DNA of 64,000 bases from Bacteroidetes bacterium UBA1947 (GTDB lineage: Bacteria; Bacteroidota; Bacteroidia; Chitinophagales; Chitinophagaceae), in contig DDET01000038.1 in assembly GCA_002336915.1 (NCBI GenBank), positions 192,773-256,772 of the forward strand. Reading direction: 5' to 3'. The position numbers were made by a program, and so were the translations under genes. The notes below the pieces were generated by a model. That model made no database searches, had not been told where the DNA came from, and saw only the letters and a list, made by a program, of their open reading frames with translations. Positions 28,525 to 38,740 of this stretch are shown piece by piece (positions within the stretch are counted from its first letter, which is position 1; the number at the start of each line of letters is the position of its first letter).

Positions 28525-28993
28525 CTCGCAAAAATAATTGTAAATACCAGTTCCGTGTAACAAATGATAATTAATAGACCCACGGGGATTACAGACAAGG
28601 CCATGATTGCCAATTTCCAATTTAACTGTTGGTTAAAACGGCTCGTTCCTGCATTTTCCTGCCTCAGTTAATATTATTCCTTATTAAACGTAAATATTTT
28701 CACTATATGGATAGAATAAATATACTTTTATGACAGTACAAAAAAAACGATAAAACAAACTTTTTGTATCCATTTTTAACTGAAATACCATTTTTTCTGC
28801 TCTGCGGGCTATTTTGTTAACGCTAAATCGACATTTTTTTAAGAAATAAATAATAGGATTTGGTCAATAACAGCGCGTGTTTTATCAACTTGTGTATAAT
28901 AAAATGAAAAATAGTTAAGCGTGATTTTGTTTTTTTTAACAAAAGATTTATAAATTTACTCCAACTGTATTTTAACAAAAAACCAGAAAGTGT
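28525..28993. other. AT-rich divergent intergenic region upstream of fibre adhesin A1
   Basis: This 469-bp stretch has no credible coding frame. It contains the inverted repeat TTTAAC-n5-GTTAAA at 28621-28637 and long A/T runs. A possible Bacteroidota promoter for A1 is TTG at 28927-28929 followed after 21 bases by TAAATTTA at 28951-28958. Confidence 0.5.
28927..28958 (+). promoter_or_regulatory. Possible promoter for fibre adhesin A1
   Basis: TTG at 28927 and TAAATTTA at 28951 have a 21-base spacer and lie about 35 bp before the start codon. The -7 element differs from TAnnTTTG at the last base, and the AT-rich setting makes chance matches likely. Confidence 0.35.
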
Positions 28994-31900
28994 ATGCGAA
29001 AGTTATTTACGTACCGTATTCTTACTTGCATTTTCCTACTTACGCCATTGCTGCTTAACGCGCAGACTAACAAGAATGTAGGTATCGGAACAACTACGCC
29101 TGACCCCTCAGCCGTATTAGACATCACATCTACAGATAAAGGTGTGTTGATCCCCCGCATGAGCTCTGTTCAGAGAACAGCCATCAACACACCTGCTTCG
29201 GGTTTGATGGTGTATGATACAGACTCGCTCTGCTTTTTCTATTACAACAATTTCGTTTGGACGTCGTTATGCGATCCTAACACTGCCAGCAATGGTGTGA
29301 CTAAGGTGAAGATAAATGGTAAGAACGATTACGAGCTGGGCAGCCCGCTCAACAGGTATACAGATATACCTTTGGCTGGCAACACGCTTACCTTCTCCGC
29401 TACTTCCACCGGTGGTAACGTAGGTATTGGTAACGCGCACCCCCACGCATCGGCTATACTCGATCTTAATAATGATAATGGCAAGGGTTTCCTTGTTCCT
29501 AAAATGACGCTTACCAGTACTGCGGTAGCGGCTCCCGTTAGTAATCCTACCGTGGGTTTGCTGGTGTTTAACACCAACATCGTAAATGATGTGTTCCCCG
29601 GTTTCTATTTTTGGGATGGTAATGTATGGGTGCGTTTGTACTCGTCCAACCTGCCTGCCGTATCTAAAATAAATGTGATTGCGCCCGTATTTAATACAGG
29701 TACTGCAACCAATCCTATTTTAGGTGTTACTACCGGCGACCTGAATGGTAGCTCTGTAGTAAGCGTTACCAATGGTAGCGGTCGCGTTACAGGTGGTAGC
29801 TCTAAGGTAGACGTAGTCGGTGCATCCGGTAGCGTATTATATGGTACAGGTACCTCTTCTGCATTCTCTGTTCCAGGTAACACTGGCGAACTGCTGCAGT
29901 CAAACGGTAGCAATCCTCCTTCATGGGTTAATCCTGCTTCACTCATCACTTCATCCGATCTGTTAGGTAGCTCTGTGATCAATGTTACAAATGGTGCTAA
30001 CAAGGTGCTCGGTCTTGGTGGTGCAAGCATTGATGTAACTGGTCCTTCCGGTACAGTTATGTATGGTACAGGCACTTCTGCAAACTTTACATCTCAGGGT
30101 GCTCCGGGTCAGTTCCTCCAGTCTAATGGTACAGGTGCTCCAACATGGGCATCTATTACAAATACAACTTCTGATCTTCAGGGTAGCGGTGTAGTATCCG
30201 TTAGCAACGGTACAGGTAAAGTATACGGTGTTGGCAATGCAGTGCTTGATGTGACAGGTACAGCAGGTGGTTTATTATATGGTACAGGTACTTCCTCTGC
30301 ATTTACCAGTGCAGGTGCTCCTGGCCAGTTCCTCCAGGCCAATGGCGCAGGTGCTCCTGTTTGGACAAGCAGTTCCAATGTAAATGGTAGCTCTACAGTT
30401 AATGTTACCAATGGCAGCGGACAGGTTGTAGGCGGTACCAACATGGATATCGATGTGATCGGCGCTGCAGGTACAGTATTATATGGTACAGGTACTTCAT
30501 CGGCATTCACGCCTCAGGGTCAACCAGGTTATTTACTTCAGTCGAACGGTTCTAACCCTCCAACATGGGTGCTGCCTAGTGCAATAGTTGCTTCTTCTGA
30601 TCTGAATGGTAGCTCAGTGTTACAGGTAACTAATGGTGCGAATAGGGTAGTTGGCCTCGGTGGTGCAAGCCTTGATGTTGTAGGTACTACAATAGGTTCA
30701 GTACTTTACGGTACCGGTGCTTCATCAGCATTTACCGGTGCAGGTACTTCAGGACAATATTTAAAATCAAATGGTGCCGCTGCGCCAACATGGTCAAACG
30801 GTGCTAACGTTACAGGTAGCACTACCGTTGCCATAACTAATGGAACAGGCCAGGTAGTTAACGGCCCAATGAGTGTTGACGTGGTGGGTACAAATGGTGG
30901 TATCATGTACGGTACAGGTACCTCATCTAACTTTACAGCAGCAGGTCTTGCTGGGCAGGTTATGGTTTCAAATGGTGCCGGTGCTCCTACTTGGGGTAAC
31001 GTAAGCGCCAATAGCGGTCTGCACGTAAACACACCTAACGTTCAGCTGGGTGGTACGCTCCTTTTTGATACAGACATTCCGTTAAATGGCAAGAAAATGA
31101 CTTTCTCTGGTACTACAGGTAATGTAGGTATCGGTACTAACGCTCCTGCAGTAGGTGCGATACTTGATCTTACATCAACTAACAAAGCTTTCGCTCCTCC
31201 GCGTATGACAACTATACAGCGTGATGCGATACCTTCACCAAGTTCAGGTATGGTAATATTCAATCTCGATTGCGACATGCTTAACTATTATAGCACAGGT
31301 GGCTACTGGAAGGGTGTTGTCTCTCCGGGTGGTGCTCCTACAGCTCTTGCTGCTACACTTTCTACTACTACTTCTTTCCAGGCCAATTGGACCGCAGTTA
31401 CAGGTTCTTCAGGCTATAGGTTGGATGTTTCAACCAGCAATACTTTTGCAAGTTTCGTTCCCGGGTATAACAACCTTTTTGTAGCAGGTACTTCTTCTCC
31501 GGTTACCGGGCTTACCAATTGCGTTACATATTATTACAGGGTTCGTGCAGTATTCTGCTCAGGCCCTAGCGATAACTCAAATACTGTTTCTGCAGCACCA
31601 CATACTGCAGGTAGCCAAACTTTTGCAGCAACCGGTGCAACACAAACATTTACTGTGCCTTGCGGTGTATATTCCCTTACTGTTAAGATGTGGGGTGCAG
31701 GTGGTAGCGAAGGTTACTATGCTGCAGGTGGTTCAGGCGGTTATGTTGAAGGTGTGCTGGCTGTAACGCCTAGCCAGGTAATTACACTTGTAGTAGGTAA
31801 AGGCGGTGGCGGTAACTCGCAGGCAGCATCTATTGTCGGCGGTTTTGGCGGCGGCGGCACTGCTTTTAATGATAATACCTGCTACGGTATCAATGGCGGC

Positions 31901-32476
31901 GGCGGCGGCGGCCGATCTTCAATTCAGTTTACAGCAGGTACTGATATTGTAACAGCAGGCGGTGGTGCCGGCGGCGGTAGCTACTCTTACAACTATTATC
32001 CTAATGGTGGTGGTGCAGGCAAAGATGGTTGGCACAACTTATCGCCAATGGATGTTGTTGGCCCGGGTTCTGGTCGTGCAGGTACTGCAGTAGCAGGCGG
32101 TGCAGCCGGTGTAGGTGCACCAAGTGGTACCGCAGGTACACAATACCAGGGTGGCAACGGTGGTGGCCAGGTTTGTAACTATCCCGGCGGTGCAGGTGGT
32201 GGTGGCTACTATGGCGGCGGCGGCGGTGCCGGCAATAGCTATGGTTCTACAGAAGGCGGCGGTGGCGGCGGTAGCAACTACACAGGCAACCCGGCATTTA
32301 CTGTTATTTCAGCATTGAATGGTAACACTATATCAAGCGGTACTTACTATCCTAATATCGCTCCTCCTAATACTGCTGCTCCTTATGTAGCTGGCGTTGG
32401 TGAAGGTGCACGTGGATATATTTACAATTATACCTGGATACCGGGTGGTAATGGTCAAATAAGTCTTTCTTGGTAA
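28994..32476 (+). CDS. Tail-fibre-like repeat adhesin A1 with fibronectin III and Gly-rich C-terminus
   Basis: This 1160-residue protein has a signal peptide ending LLLNAQ. Two fibre-type modules with the NVGIGTTTPDPSAVLDI / GVLIPRM pattern follow, then six tandem repeats of about 73 residues (29747-31008), each with x-V-T-N-G near the start and VLYGTGTSSAF..G..LQSNG..PTW. A third GIGTNAPAVGAILDL module follows the repeats. The C-terminus is unlike its paralogues: a fibronectin III-like domain (APTALAATLSTTTSFQANWTAV, about 775-865) and a region with long Gly runs (about 870-1130). Similar motifs occur in phage tail fibres and Bacteroidota surface proteins. No T9SS sorting domain is visible; a CHU_C protein follows 81 bp downstream. 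Confidence 0.85.
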   Translation: MRKLFTYRILTCIFLLTPLLLNAQTNKNVGIGTTTPDPSAVLDITSTDKGVLIPRMSSVQRTAINTPASGLMVYDTDSLCFFYYNNFVWTSLCDPNTASNGVTKVKINGKNDYELGSPLNRYTDIPLAGNTLTFSATSTGGNVGIGNAHPHASAILDLNNDNGKGFLVPKMTLTSTAVAAPVSNPTVGLLVFNTNIVNDVFPGFYFWDGNVWVRLYSSNLPAVSKINVIAPVFNTGTATNPILGVTTGDLNGSSVVSVTNGSGRVTGGSSKVDVVGASGSVLYGTGTSSAFSVPGNTGELLQSNGSNPPSWVNPASLITSSDLLGSSVINVTNGANKVLGLGGASIDVTGPSGTVMYGTGTSANFTSQGAPGQFLQSNGTGAPTWASITNTTSDLQGSGVVSVSNGTGKVYGVGNAVLDVTGTAGGLLYGTGTSSAFTSAGAPGQFLQANGAGAPVWTSSSNVNGSSTVNVTNGSGQVVGGTNMDIDVIGAAGTVLYGTGTSSAFTPQGQPGYLLQSNGSNPPTWVLPSAIVASSDLNGSSVLQVTNGANRVVGLGGASLDVVGTTIGSVLYGTGASSAFTGAGTSGQYLKSNGAAAPTWSNGANVTGSTTVAITNGTGQVVNGPMSVDVVGTNGGIMYGTGTSSNFTAAGLAGQVMVSNGAGAPTWGNVSANSGLHVNTPNVQLGGTLLFDTDIPLNGKKMTFSGTTGNVGIGTNAPAVGAILDLTSTNKAFAPPRMTTIQRDAIPSPSSGMVIFNLDCDMLNYYSTGGYWKGVVSPGGAPTALAATLSTTTSFQANWTAVTGSSGYRLDVSTSNTFASFVPGYNNLFVAGTSSPVTGLTNCVTYYYRVRAVFCSGPSDNSNTVSAAPHTAGSQTFAATGATQTFTVPCGVYSLTVKMWGAGGSEGYYAAGGSGGYVEGVLAVTPSQVITLVVGKGGGGNSQAASIVGGFGGGGTAFNDNTCYGINGGGGGGRSSIQFTAGTDIVTAGGGAGGGSYSYNYYPNGGGAGKDGWHNLSPMDVVGPGSGRAGTAVAGGAAGVGAPSGTAGTQYQGGNGGGQVCNYPGGAGGGGYYGGGGGAGNSYGSTEGGGGGGSNYTGNPAFTVISALNGNTISSGTYYPNIAPPNTAAPYVAGVGEGARGYIYNYTWIPGGNGQISLSW
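29747..31008 (+). repeat. Six in-frame repeats of about 73 codons in A1
   Basis: Each unit carries the S-x-V-x-V-T-N-G start and the YGTGTSSAF and LQSNG cores. Homologous arrays lie in A2 and A3 with nine and five units. Confidence 0.85.
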
Positions 32477-32486
32477 TTGAATAGTC

Positions 32487-32517
32487 TGTCAGCACGGTTT
32501 TCAAAACCGTGCTGACA
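32487..32517 (+). other. Perfect 15-bp hairpin between A1 and B1
   Basis: TGTCAGCACGGTTTT and its exact reverse complement AAAACCGTGCTGACA are separated by one base. There is no T tract after it, so it is not a classical terminator. It may be an RNA stability or processing element, or a Rho-independent terminator of weak type. Confidence 0.75.
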
Positions 32518-32557
32518 CTTATAAAAACATTTCATAAAATTTTTAAAGACTATTCTT

Positions 32558-33793
32558 ATGAGCATGCTCAAAAAAGGTTTTTTAAGAATCAATAAACAGT
32601 ACCTTCTGGGTGTATTGGGTATGGGATTGGCGTTTGGCGCTGGCAATGCAAAAGCACAAATTTTGAACATACAGGGTGCTACGGTCTTCAGTGATCAGCA
32701 GTCTATGATATATGTTGACGGCGATGTTAGTTTCATTGATGGTAATATCGTACATAATGGTGTAATGGAAATTACAGGTAACTGGAGCAATAATAACCCC
32801 GGCAAGAACGAAGCATTCGACGCTATATCCAATGGCGATGTAAAGCTGATAACCGGCCACCAGGAGATACAGGGTTATACTACTACGGCATTTCCTAATT
32901 TAAGTCTCGAGGGCTGGGATAAAAAGGTACTAAGGGTAAATACTAAAGTAACACGTCACCTTAATCTTAATAAGGACGAGTTGGATGTGTATGGCAACGA
33001 TATGTGGGTTACTAATTCCTCTACCGATGCTATCACCCGTACTTCAGGTTATGTAAATACCAGCAATGCTCCATTAGGCAGGCTTATCAGGTCGGTGAAT
33101 GGCGGTGCTTCTTATGATTATCCCCTGGCTGCTAATGCACCATACAGGTACAGGCCCATAAACGCAGTAGCAACCGATGACGGTGTACTCGGAGCTCAAT
33201 TCCAGAACTACGATGCCAACAACGATGGCTTCGACCGTAATCGCATTATTGTCGAGAACTACAACAAGATAAACGACAGGTTTTACCATGTGGTACATTC
33301 TATCTCTGGCGTTACAAGTGCCAATATCAAAATCGCGTACGACACTACCGAAGATGGCGGTGAATATACCGGGCTTGCCCGTTGGATAGTGGACGATAAT
33401 CATTGGATAGATGCAGGTAATGCTCAGAGCGTTCCGGAAAGCGGTGAAGGTACCAACCGCTCTATGCGTATCGGTTTCAGTGATGCCGGTTCACACGTAT
33501 TAGCCCTGATGGACACTGTTTCAGCCGAGCCTGTGATATTCGTGACAAGCGGCTTTACGCCAAACAATGATGGCAAGAACGATTACTTTGCAATAAAAGG
33601 TTTGGAAAACTATCGCACCAACGAAGTGAAGATATTCGACCGTTGGGGTAAATTGGTTTATACTGCTTTGGATTACAGAAATGATTGGGCTGGTAATGGC
33701 CTTGATATGGATACCTACATGTATTGGATTCGCGTTAAAGATCTGCATAATAAAGTACGCATCATAAAAGGCGATGTAACACTGATCAGGTAA
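32558..33793 (+). CDS. CHU_C-domain surface protein B1
   Basis: The 411-residue product has a signal peptide (GLAFGAGNAKAQ) and an N-terminal beta-rich region (about 33-320) with VDGDVSFIDGNIVHNGVMEITGNW and QEIQGYTTTAFPNLSLEG. The last 85 residues form a gliding-motility-associated CHU_C domain (GFTPNNDGKNDYF...IFDRWGKLVY...GDVTLIR), so it is a probable T9SS substrate. The middle region gives no recognised enzyme motif. B2 at 40117-41343 is a close paralogue with the same layout. Its constant position next to an A-type fibre protein suggests the two act together, for example B as surface anchor for A; this is inferred. Confidence 0.88.
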   Translation: MSMLKKGFLRINKQYLLGVLGMGLAFGAGNAKAQILNIQGATVFSDQQSMIYVDGDVSFIDGNIVHNGVMEITGNWSNNNPGKNEAFDAISNGDVKLITGHQEIQGYTTTAFPNLSLEGWDKKVLRVNTKVTRHLNLNKDELDVYGNDMWVTNSSTDAITRTSGYVNTSNAPLGRLIRSVNGGASYDYPLAANAPYRYRPINAVATDDGVLGAQFQNYDANNDGFDRNRIIVENYNKINDRFYHVVHSISGVTSANIKIAYDTTEDGGEYTGLARWIVDDNHWIDAGNAQSVPESGEGTNRSMRIGFSDAGSHVLALMDTVSAEPVIFVTSGFTPNNDGKNDYFAIKGLENYRTNEVKIFDRWGKLVYTALDYRNDWAGNGLDMDTYMYWIRVKDLHNKVRIIKGDVTLIR

Positions 33794-33818
33794 GAATCTG
33801 ATAGATAATATTTCTTTG

Positions 33819-33848
33819 GCCGGGAAGCATATGCTTCCCGGCTTTTTT
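33819..33848 (+). terminator. Strong terminator after B1
   Basis: GCCGGGAAGCAT and ATGCTTCCCGGC form a perfect 24-base palindrome followed by six T residues. The remaining 270 bp before A2 are AT-rich and hold no coding frame, only probable promoter sequence. Confidence 0.9.
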
Positions 33849-34117
33849 ATGCTCTCTTGGCCGTCTATATATAATTTTCTGTAGCAATTGACTTAAAGTA
33901 GCGCTTTTTATTCCCGTTCCTATTTTCAATCGATTATAGTTTATCAATAAAAAATATTTTTGTTGGTTGAGGATTATTGAGTTAGATTTAACATAACTTT
34001 TTAATTTAGCCAGAACTCAACTGTGATGGTTTATAAATAAATAATTAGTTGCAATTTGTAATATTATTAATTAAAAGTTAAAAATTTATAGTTGACCACT
34101 GCAAAATAGCAAATAGT

Positions 34118-37100
34118 ATGAAAAAAGCCTGCCTCCTCCTCATTGCGCTTATTGTACTTTGTTTGTCTTTTTCTTCTAAGGCGCAAAACAATAAGAACAT
34201 CGGTATCGGTACGAGTACTCCCGATCCGTCTGCCATACTGGATATCACATCAGCCGATAAAGGTATCCTTGTCCCGCGACTTAACAGCGCACAGATTAAT
34301 GCCATCAACACCCCCGCGGAAGGCCTGATGGTGTATAACCTCGATTCCAACTGCTATTATTACTATAATAATTTTCAGTGGGTATCGCTCTGCCATGTAG
34401 GTACTGCAAGCAACGGTGTGCATATAGCCGTAGTAGGCGGTGTCGCAGATTATGAATTGGGCGGCCCCTTAACCCAAAATACGGACATCCCGCTTGCCGG
34501 AAAGAAACTTACTTTCTCCACCACAGGTACAGGTGGCAACATAGGCATCGGTAATAATAATCCCGACCCCTCCTCAATACTCGATCTGACTAACAATAAC
34601 AACACAGGTTTACTGGTGCCTAAAGTAACATTTACAAAAACAAGTATTGCCGCACCGGTAGCTCTTCCTGCAACAGGCCTTATGGTATTTAATACAAATA
34701 CGCAAAACGATGTTACACCCGGGTACTACTTCTGGGACGGCACGCAATGGATGCGTTTGTTTTCATCCAACCTTCCTGTGGTGTCAACTGTATCTGTAAC
34801 CACCCCCATTATTAATAGTGGCACTGCACAAGATCCTAACATCGGTATCACCACAAGCGATCTCACTGGCAGCACTGTGATCGCAGTATCAAACGGTGCA
34901 AACAGGCTCACAGGCGCGGGCGGTGCTTCGCTCGATGTAACAGGTACTAATGGCGGAGTGTTATACGGTACAGGCACATCATCCTCATTCACACCCGCAG
35001 GGGCCAGTGGCGAGATATTGAAATCGAATGGCGCTGCAGCGCCAACCTGGGTTGCACCCAACTCAACATTGACTACAACCAACATTACAGGCAGCCCCGT
35101 AGTTGCAATTACCAACGGCGCTAATCAGGTGGTAGGTGTCGGCAATGTAAGCATCGATATAAGCGGTGCCAACGGTGGCCTCTTGTATGGTACAGGTACA
35201 TCAGCATTATTTACACCTGCAGGTATTGCAGGACAATATTTAAGATCCACAGGCGCTGCTGCCCCGGCCTGGACCACAGGTTCAAATGTTACTGGCGGAA
35301 CGGTAGTAAGTATTACTAATGGTACACAGCAAACGATCGGTGCTGCAAACATGAATGTAGACGTGGTCGGCCCGCAAGGTACAGTGCTGTACGGTACCGG
35401 TACATCGTCAGATTTTACAGTGCAGGGCAATCCCGGCGAAATACTGAAATCAAACGGTACCGCAGCTCCTTCATGGGTTTCTCCAAATGCCGCTTTGGCT
35501 ACTTCAAACCTTACAGGCGGCTCTGTGGTCACGGTCACAAATGGTACGGGCAAACTGGTGGGCCTTGGCGGTTCAAATGTGGATATAACAGGTGCTAACG
35601 GTGGGGTACTCTACGGTACAGGTACTTCATCAAACTTTACACCCGCAGGCTCTGCAGGCCAGGTATTGCAGTCCACCGGTGCAGGTGCTCCTGTATGGGC
35701 TTCGCCAAATGCAACACTGACAACTAATAACGTGACTGGCGGAACTGTAGTAAATATCACTAATGGTACCAACCAGGTAGTGGGCGGTACCAATATGAAT
35801 GTGGACGTGAGTGGCGCCAATGGCGGAGTGCTATATGGTACCGGTACATCTTCAAACTTCACACCCGCAGGGTCTTCAGGACAAATATTGAAATCAAATG
35901 GTGCTGCCGCACCTACTTGGGTCAGCCCCAATTCTACGCTCTCAACTGCTAATGTAACGGGTGGCACTGTAATGAGTATCACAAACGGTACAGATCAGCT
36001 CGTTGGTGGATCTAACATGAACATTGATGTGGCAGGTGCCAATGGCGGTGTAATGTATGGCACAGGTACATCATCTGCCTTCACACCCGCAGGTACCGCA
36101 GGCCAGGTATTAAAATCAACAGGGGCAGGCGCGCCCATATGGTCATCGCCCAATGCTACACTTACTACCAATAATGTCGTTCCCGGCGCATCATCTGCCG
36201 TAGTGGTCACAAACGGTACAGGACAAGTAGTTGGCGGTACAAATATGAGCCTCGATGTGCAGGGTACAAGTGGCGGCGTGTTTTATGGTAAAGGTGCCGG
36301 CACTGCTGCTGCCTTTAGTGCCGTTGGTACAACAGGGCAAATTCTGCAGTCGAACGGTGCATCAACACCCACATGGGTGAATCCTAATACAGCGCTCACA
36401 ACAAAAAACCTTACAAATGCGGGTAATGGCGTAATAACTGTCACTAGTGGCGCCAACCAATTAGTTGGTGCTTCGAATTCCACTATCGACGTAGTTGGTA
36501 CAAGTGGTGGTATTCTTTATGGTACGGGCGCATCCTCCGCATTTAGCTCTGTGGGCACAGCCGGTCAATATTTACAATCAAACGGTGCAGGAGCTCCTAC
36601 TTGGGCGACTATTAATACAACAACATCCAATCTTACCGGCAGTTCCGTTGTAACTATTACCAACGGTACCAACAAAGTGTTTGGTGTTGGTAATGCCGGC
36701 GTAGATGTCGCAGGTACTGCCGGTGGCGTCTTGTATGGTACAGGTGCTTCTTCTGGTTTTACTGCCGTAGGTACTTCCGGGCAGGTATTAAAGTCCAACG
36801 GTGCAGCAGCACCCACATGGGTAGCTCCTGCCAGCATCGTCAATGTCGACAACGGGCTTTATTACAATGCTGTGTCTCAAACCCACAGGCTGGGGACAAA
36901 TCCTTTGGTCGAAAATACCACTATCACCCAGGCAGGTTTTAACTTTTCCGTCGCAGGTGGTACAATTAATTTGAACGATGCATCAAGCAATGCGGTAAAT
37001 ATTGCAACCAATGCTTCCGCCGGAACCGTAAGCATAGGTACTGGTGCAAGTACTCAAACGGTGAGCATTGCCAACGGAGCTGGTCCAAAAACACTCGCAT

Positions 37101-37978
37101 TGGGTAGTACAAATACCACCAGTGCAACAAACATAAGCGCTGGTTCGGGTGCTATAAATATGAATGTGAATAACAGCCAACCCACAAATATTAATAATGG
37201 TACCAACTCAGGCGCTGTGAATATTTCTAACAGCGCAGCCAGCACAGGAACTGTAAATATTGGTACGAACAATACGGTACAGGTAACCGGTTCAAAGGTT
37301 GGTGTTAACGTCAATCCATCGCAGGCGCTAGATGTTGCAGGTAATGTAAAATTCAGTAATGCCTTAATGCCGAATAATCTTCCTGGCTCTGCCCCGGTGC
37401 CAAGCTTCACTAGTAGTACCAGTAATTATCTTCAATCGCAGGGAGCCGGTGTTGCACCCACCTGGGTGCAGCCTGTAAACAGGGTACAGGTGCCGCTTAA
37501 TACTATGGCTGTAAATATGACCAGCGCATCAGCTGTTACACCAAGTAATTCTTATTTCGTTTACCAGAACGGGGCCTCATTTTCACAAACATCTTTTGCA
37601 GCACCTATTACTCCTGCGGCAGGTTTGGCCCTTGGCCCAACATGGATGTCGGCCGGCCCCGGTATTGCTATAACCTCAAATGGTACATTTTCGAAAGTAT
37701 ATGGTTGGGTATTCAGTACTACAGCTTCCCGCAATTTCCAGGTCTATGTTTATAAGTATACACCGGTCGACGGCTCACTGGCGCTTGTGACCCCGGTTGC
37801 TATTGGCAATACCTCTCTTACCTTAACTACGGCAACTGCGGTATATCATTGGGAAATAGATGCTGCTGTCTCTCTTACGAAAGGAGATCAGATAGTAGTG
37901 TTCTACGGTACAACAAATACAAGCTCAGCTGCTTACTATTTCTCGGGCCAAATGGAATACACAACCAACATTCAATAA
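34118..37978 (+). CDS. Tail-fibre-like repeat adhesin A2
   Basis: This 1286-residue paralogue of A1 and A3 has a signal peptide (LSFSSKAQ), NIGIGTSTPDPSAILDIT plus GILVPRL modules, and nine repeats of about 73 residues (34868-36840). A Ser/Asn/Ala-rich stretch follows (about 955-1065; INLNDASSN, VNIATNASAG, TVNIGTNN), then a KVGVNVNPSQALDVAG module as in trimeric tail fibres. The C-terminal domain of about 150 residues is beta-rich and has a YGWVFSTT / KGDQIVVFYG pattern, resembling small jelly-roll tips. No sorting domain is seen. It is followed by small secreted protein C2 after 15 bp. Confidence 0.85.
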   Translation: MKKACLLLIALIVLCLSFSSKAQNNKNIGIGTSTPDPSAILDITSADKGILVPRLNSAQINAINTPAEGLMVYNLDSNCYYYYNNFQWVSLCHVGTASNGVHIAVVGGVADYELGGPLTQNTDIPLAGKKLTFSTTGTGGNIGIGNNNPDPSSILDLTNNNNTGLLVPKVTFTKTSIAAPVALPATGLMVFNTNTQNDVTPGYYFWDGTQWMRLFSSNLPVVSTVSVTTPIINSGTAQDPNIGITTSDLTGSTVIAVSNGANRLTGAGGASLDVTGTNGGVLYGTGTSSSFTPAGASGEILKSNGAAAPTWVAPNSTLTTTNITGSPVVAITNGANQVVGVGNVSIDISGANGGLLYGTGTSALFTPAGIAGQYLRSTGAAAPAWTTGSNVTGGTVVSITNGTQQTIGAANMNVDVVGPQGTVLYGTGTSSDFTVQGNPGEILKSNGTAAPSWVSPNAALATSNLTGGSVVTVTNGTGKLVGLGGSNVDITGANGGVLYGTGTSSNFTPAGSAGQVLQSTGAGAPVWASPNATLTTNNVTGGTVVNITNGTNQVVGGTNMNVDVSGANGGVLYGTGTSSNFTPAGSSGQILKSNGAAAPTWVSPNSTLSTANVTGGTVMSITNGTDQLVGGSNMNIDVAGANGGVMYGTGTSSAFTPAGTAGQVLKSTGAGAPIWSSPNATLTTNNVVPGASSAVVVTNGTGQVVGGTNMSLDVQGTSGGVFYGKGAGTAAAFSAVGTTGQILQSNGASTPTWVNPNTALTTKNLTNAGNGVITVTSGANQLVGASNSTIDVVGTSGGILYGTGASSAFSSVGTAGQYLQSNGAGAPTWATINTTTSNLTGSSVVTITNGTNKVFGVGNAGVDVAGTAGGVLYGTGASSGFTAVGTSGQVLKSNGAAAPTWVAPASIVNVDNGLYYNAVSQTHRLGTNPLVENTTITQAGFNFSVAGGTINLNDASSNAVNIATNASAGTVSIGTGASTQTVSIANGAGPKTLALGSTNTTSATNISAGSGAINMNVNNSQPTNINNGTNSGAVNISNSAASTGTVNIGTNNTVQVTGSKVGVNVNPSQALDVAGNVKFSNALMPNNLPGSAPVPSFTSSTSNYLQSQGAGVAPTWVQPVNRVQVPLNTMAVNMTSASAVTPSNSYFVYQNGASFSQTSFAAPITPAAGLALGPTWMSAGPGIAITSNGTFSKVYGWVFSTTASRNFQVYVYKYTPVDGSLALVTPVAIGNTSLTLTTATAVYHWEIDAAVSLTKGDQIVVFYGTTNTSSAAYYFSGQMEYTTNIQ
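34868..36840 (+). repeat. Nine in-frame repeats of about 73 codons in A2
   Basis: The units share V-x-I-T-N-G, GGVLYGTGTSS, F.PAG and LKSNGAAAPTWV motifs, with some nearly identical in protein. This is the longest array of the three A genes. Confidence 0.85.
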
Positions 37979-37993
37979 CACAAAAATTAAAAG

Positions 37994-38266
37994 ATGAAAA
38001 AAGTTATCCTCGGTTTTGTCTGTTTATGTTGTTGGTATGAATCCCCATGTCAGGATCTCGTCGGACGAACAAACAAAGTTGCTGCCGATGCACTACCCGC
38101 CGATGTGAAGCAAAGGCCGCTTTCTGTCGCTCCTGCGGTATCGGCAGATCCCAGGCAGGCAAATATGGTAAGTGTTGATGCAATTAGCTCTGACCCTAAA
38201 GGGAAACCGCCATCTTCAAAGGTATTGGATAGTGCGCAAGCGCAGCGTCACAACATAACTAAATGA
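37994..38266 (+). CDS. Small secreted protein C2
   Basis: The 90-residue product has an N-terminal hydrophobic signal (VILGFVCLCCW) and a Pro/Asp/Lys-rich, apparently disordered remainder. I recognise no family. It begins 15 bp after A2. The gene after A3 (44136-44438) has the same position, size and character but low sequence similarity. Confidence 0.65.
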   Translation: MKKVILGFVCLCCWYESPCQDLVGRTNKVAADALPADVKQRPLSVAPAVSADPRQANMVSVDAISSDPKGKPPSSKVLDSAQAQRHNITK

Positions 38267-38307
38267 TAATTGCTCGGCCTAAGTTTTCGTAATAGTATAT
38301 TGTTATT

Positions 38308-38337
38308 TATTTAGCCGCTCTGGGGAGCGGCTAAATA
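38308..38337 (+). terminator. Hairpin after C2 (terminator-like, no T tract)
   Basis: TATTTAGCCGCTC pairs perfectly over 13 bases with GAGCGGCTAAATA around TGGG. It lies 41 bp after the C2 stop. The lack of a following T run makes its termination role uncertain. Confidence 0.5.
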
Positions 38338-38740
38338 GCGTAACGTACACGCTCATATTTAGCAAAGCAGGATCAGGATAAGGATAAGGATAAGGTATCT
38401 GACGCGCGCTCCCTCACAGGAGTCAATAGATGCGTAGCTTACTCTGTATATGGTCCAACATTATCTCGGGCAGATCGACATATCCACATTCCACGTTAAA
38501 AAAATTACACTGAACCATTGAACATTGAACCCTTCAGCCATTATCAAAATATGTGAATATCCTTTTTTGCAAAAAATAATTTCCCATCCGACCTTTGTGC
38601 AGGAAATGATATTTTTTATGAACCTTGTACGCTATCTCTTATTACCACGCGCTTCGCCTTAGCAATGTCGCCGCAAGAATGCAGGCCCACCTTTATGCAA
38701 TGCGCCCTTGTGCTTCCATTCAACATTTATTTTTCCCCAA

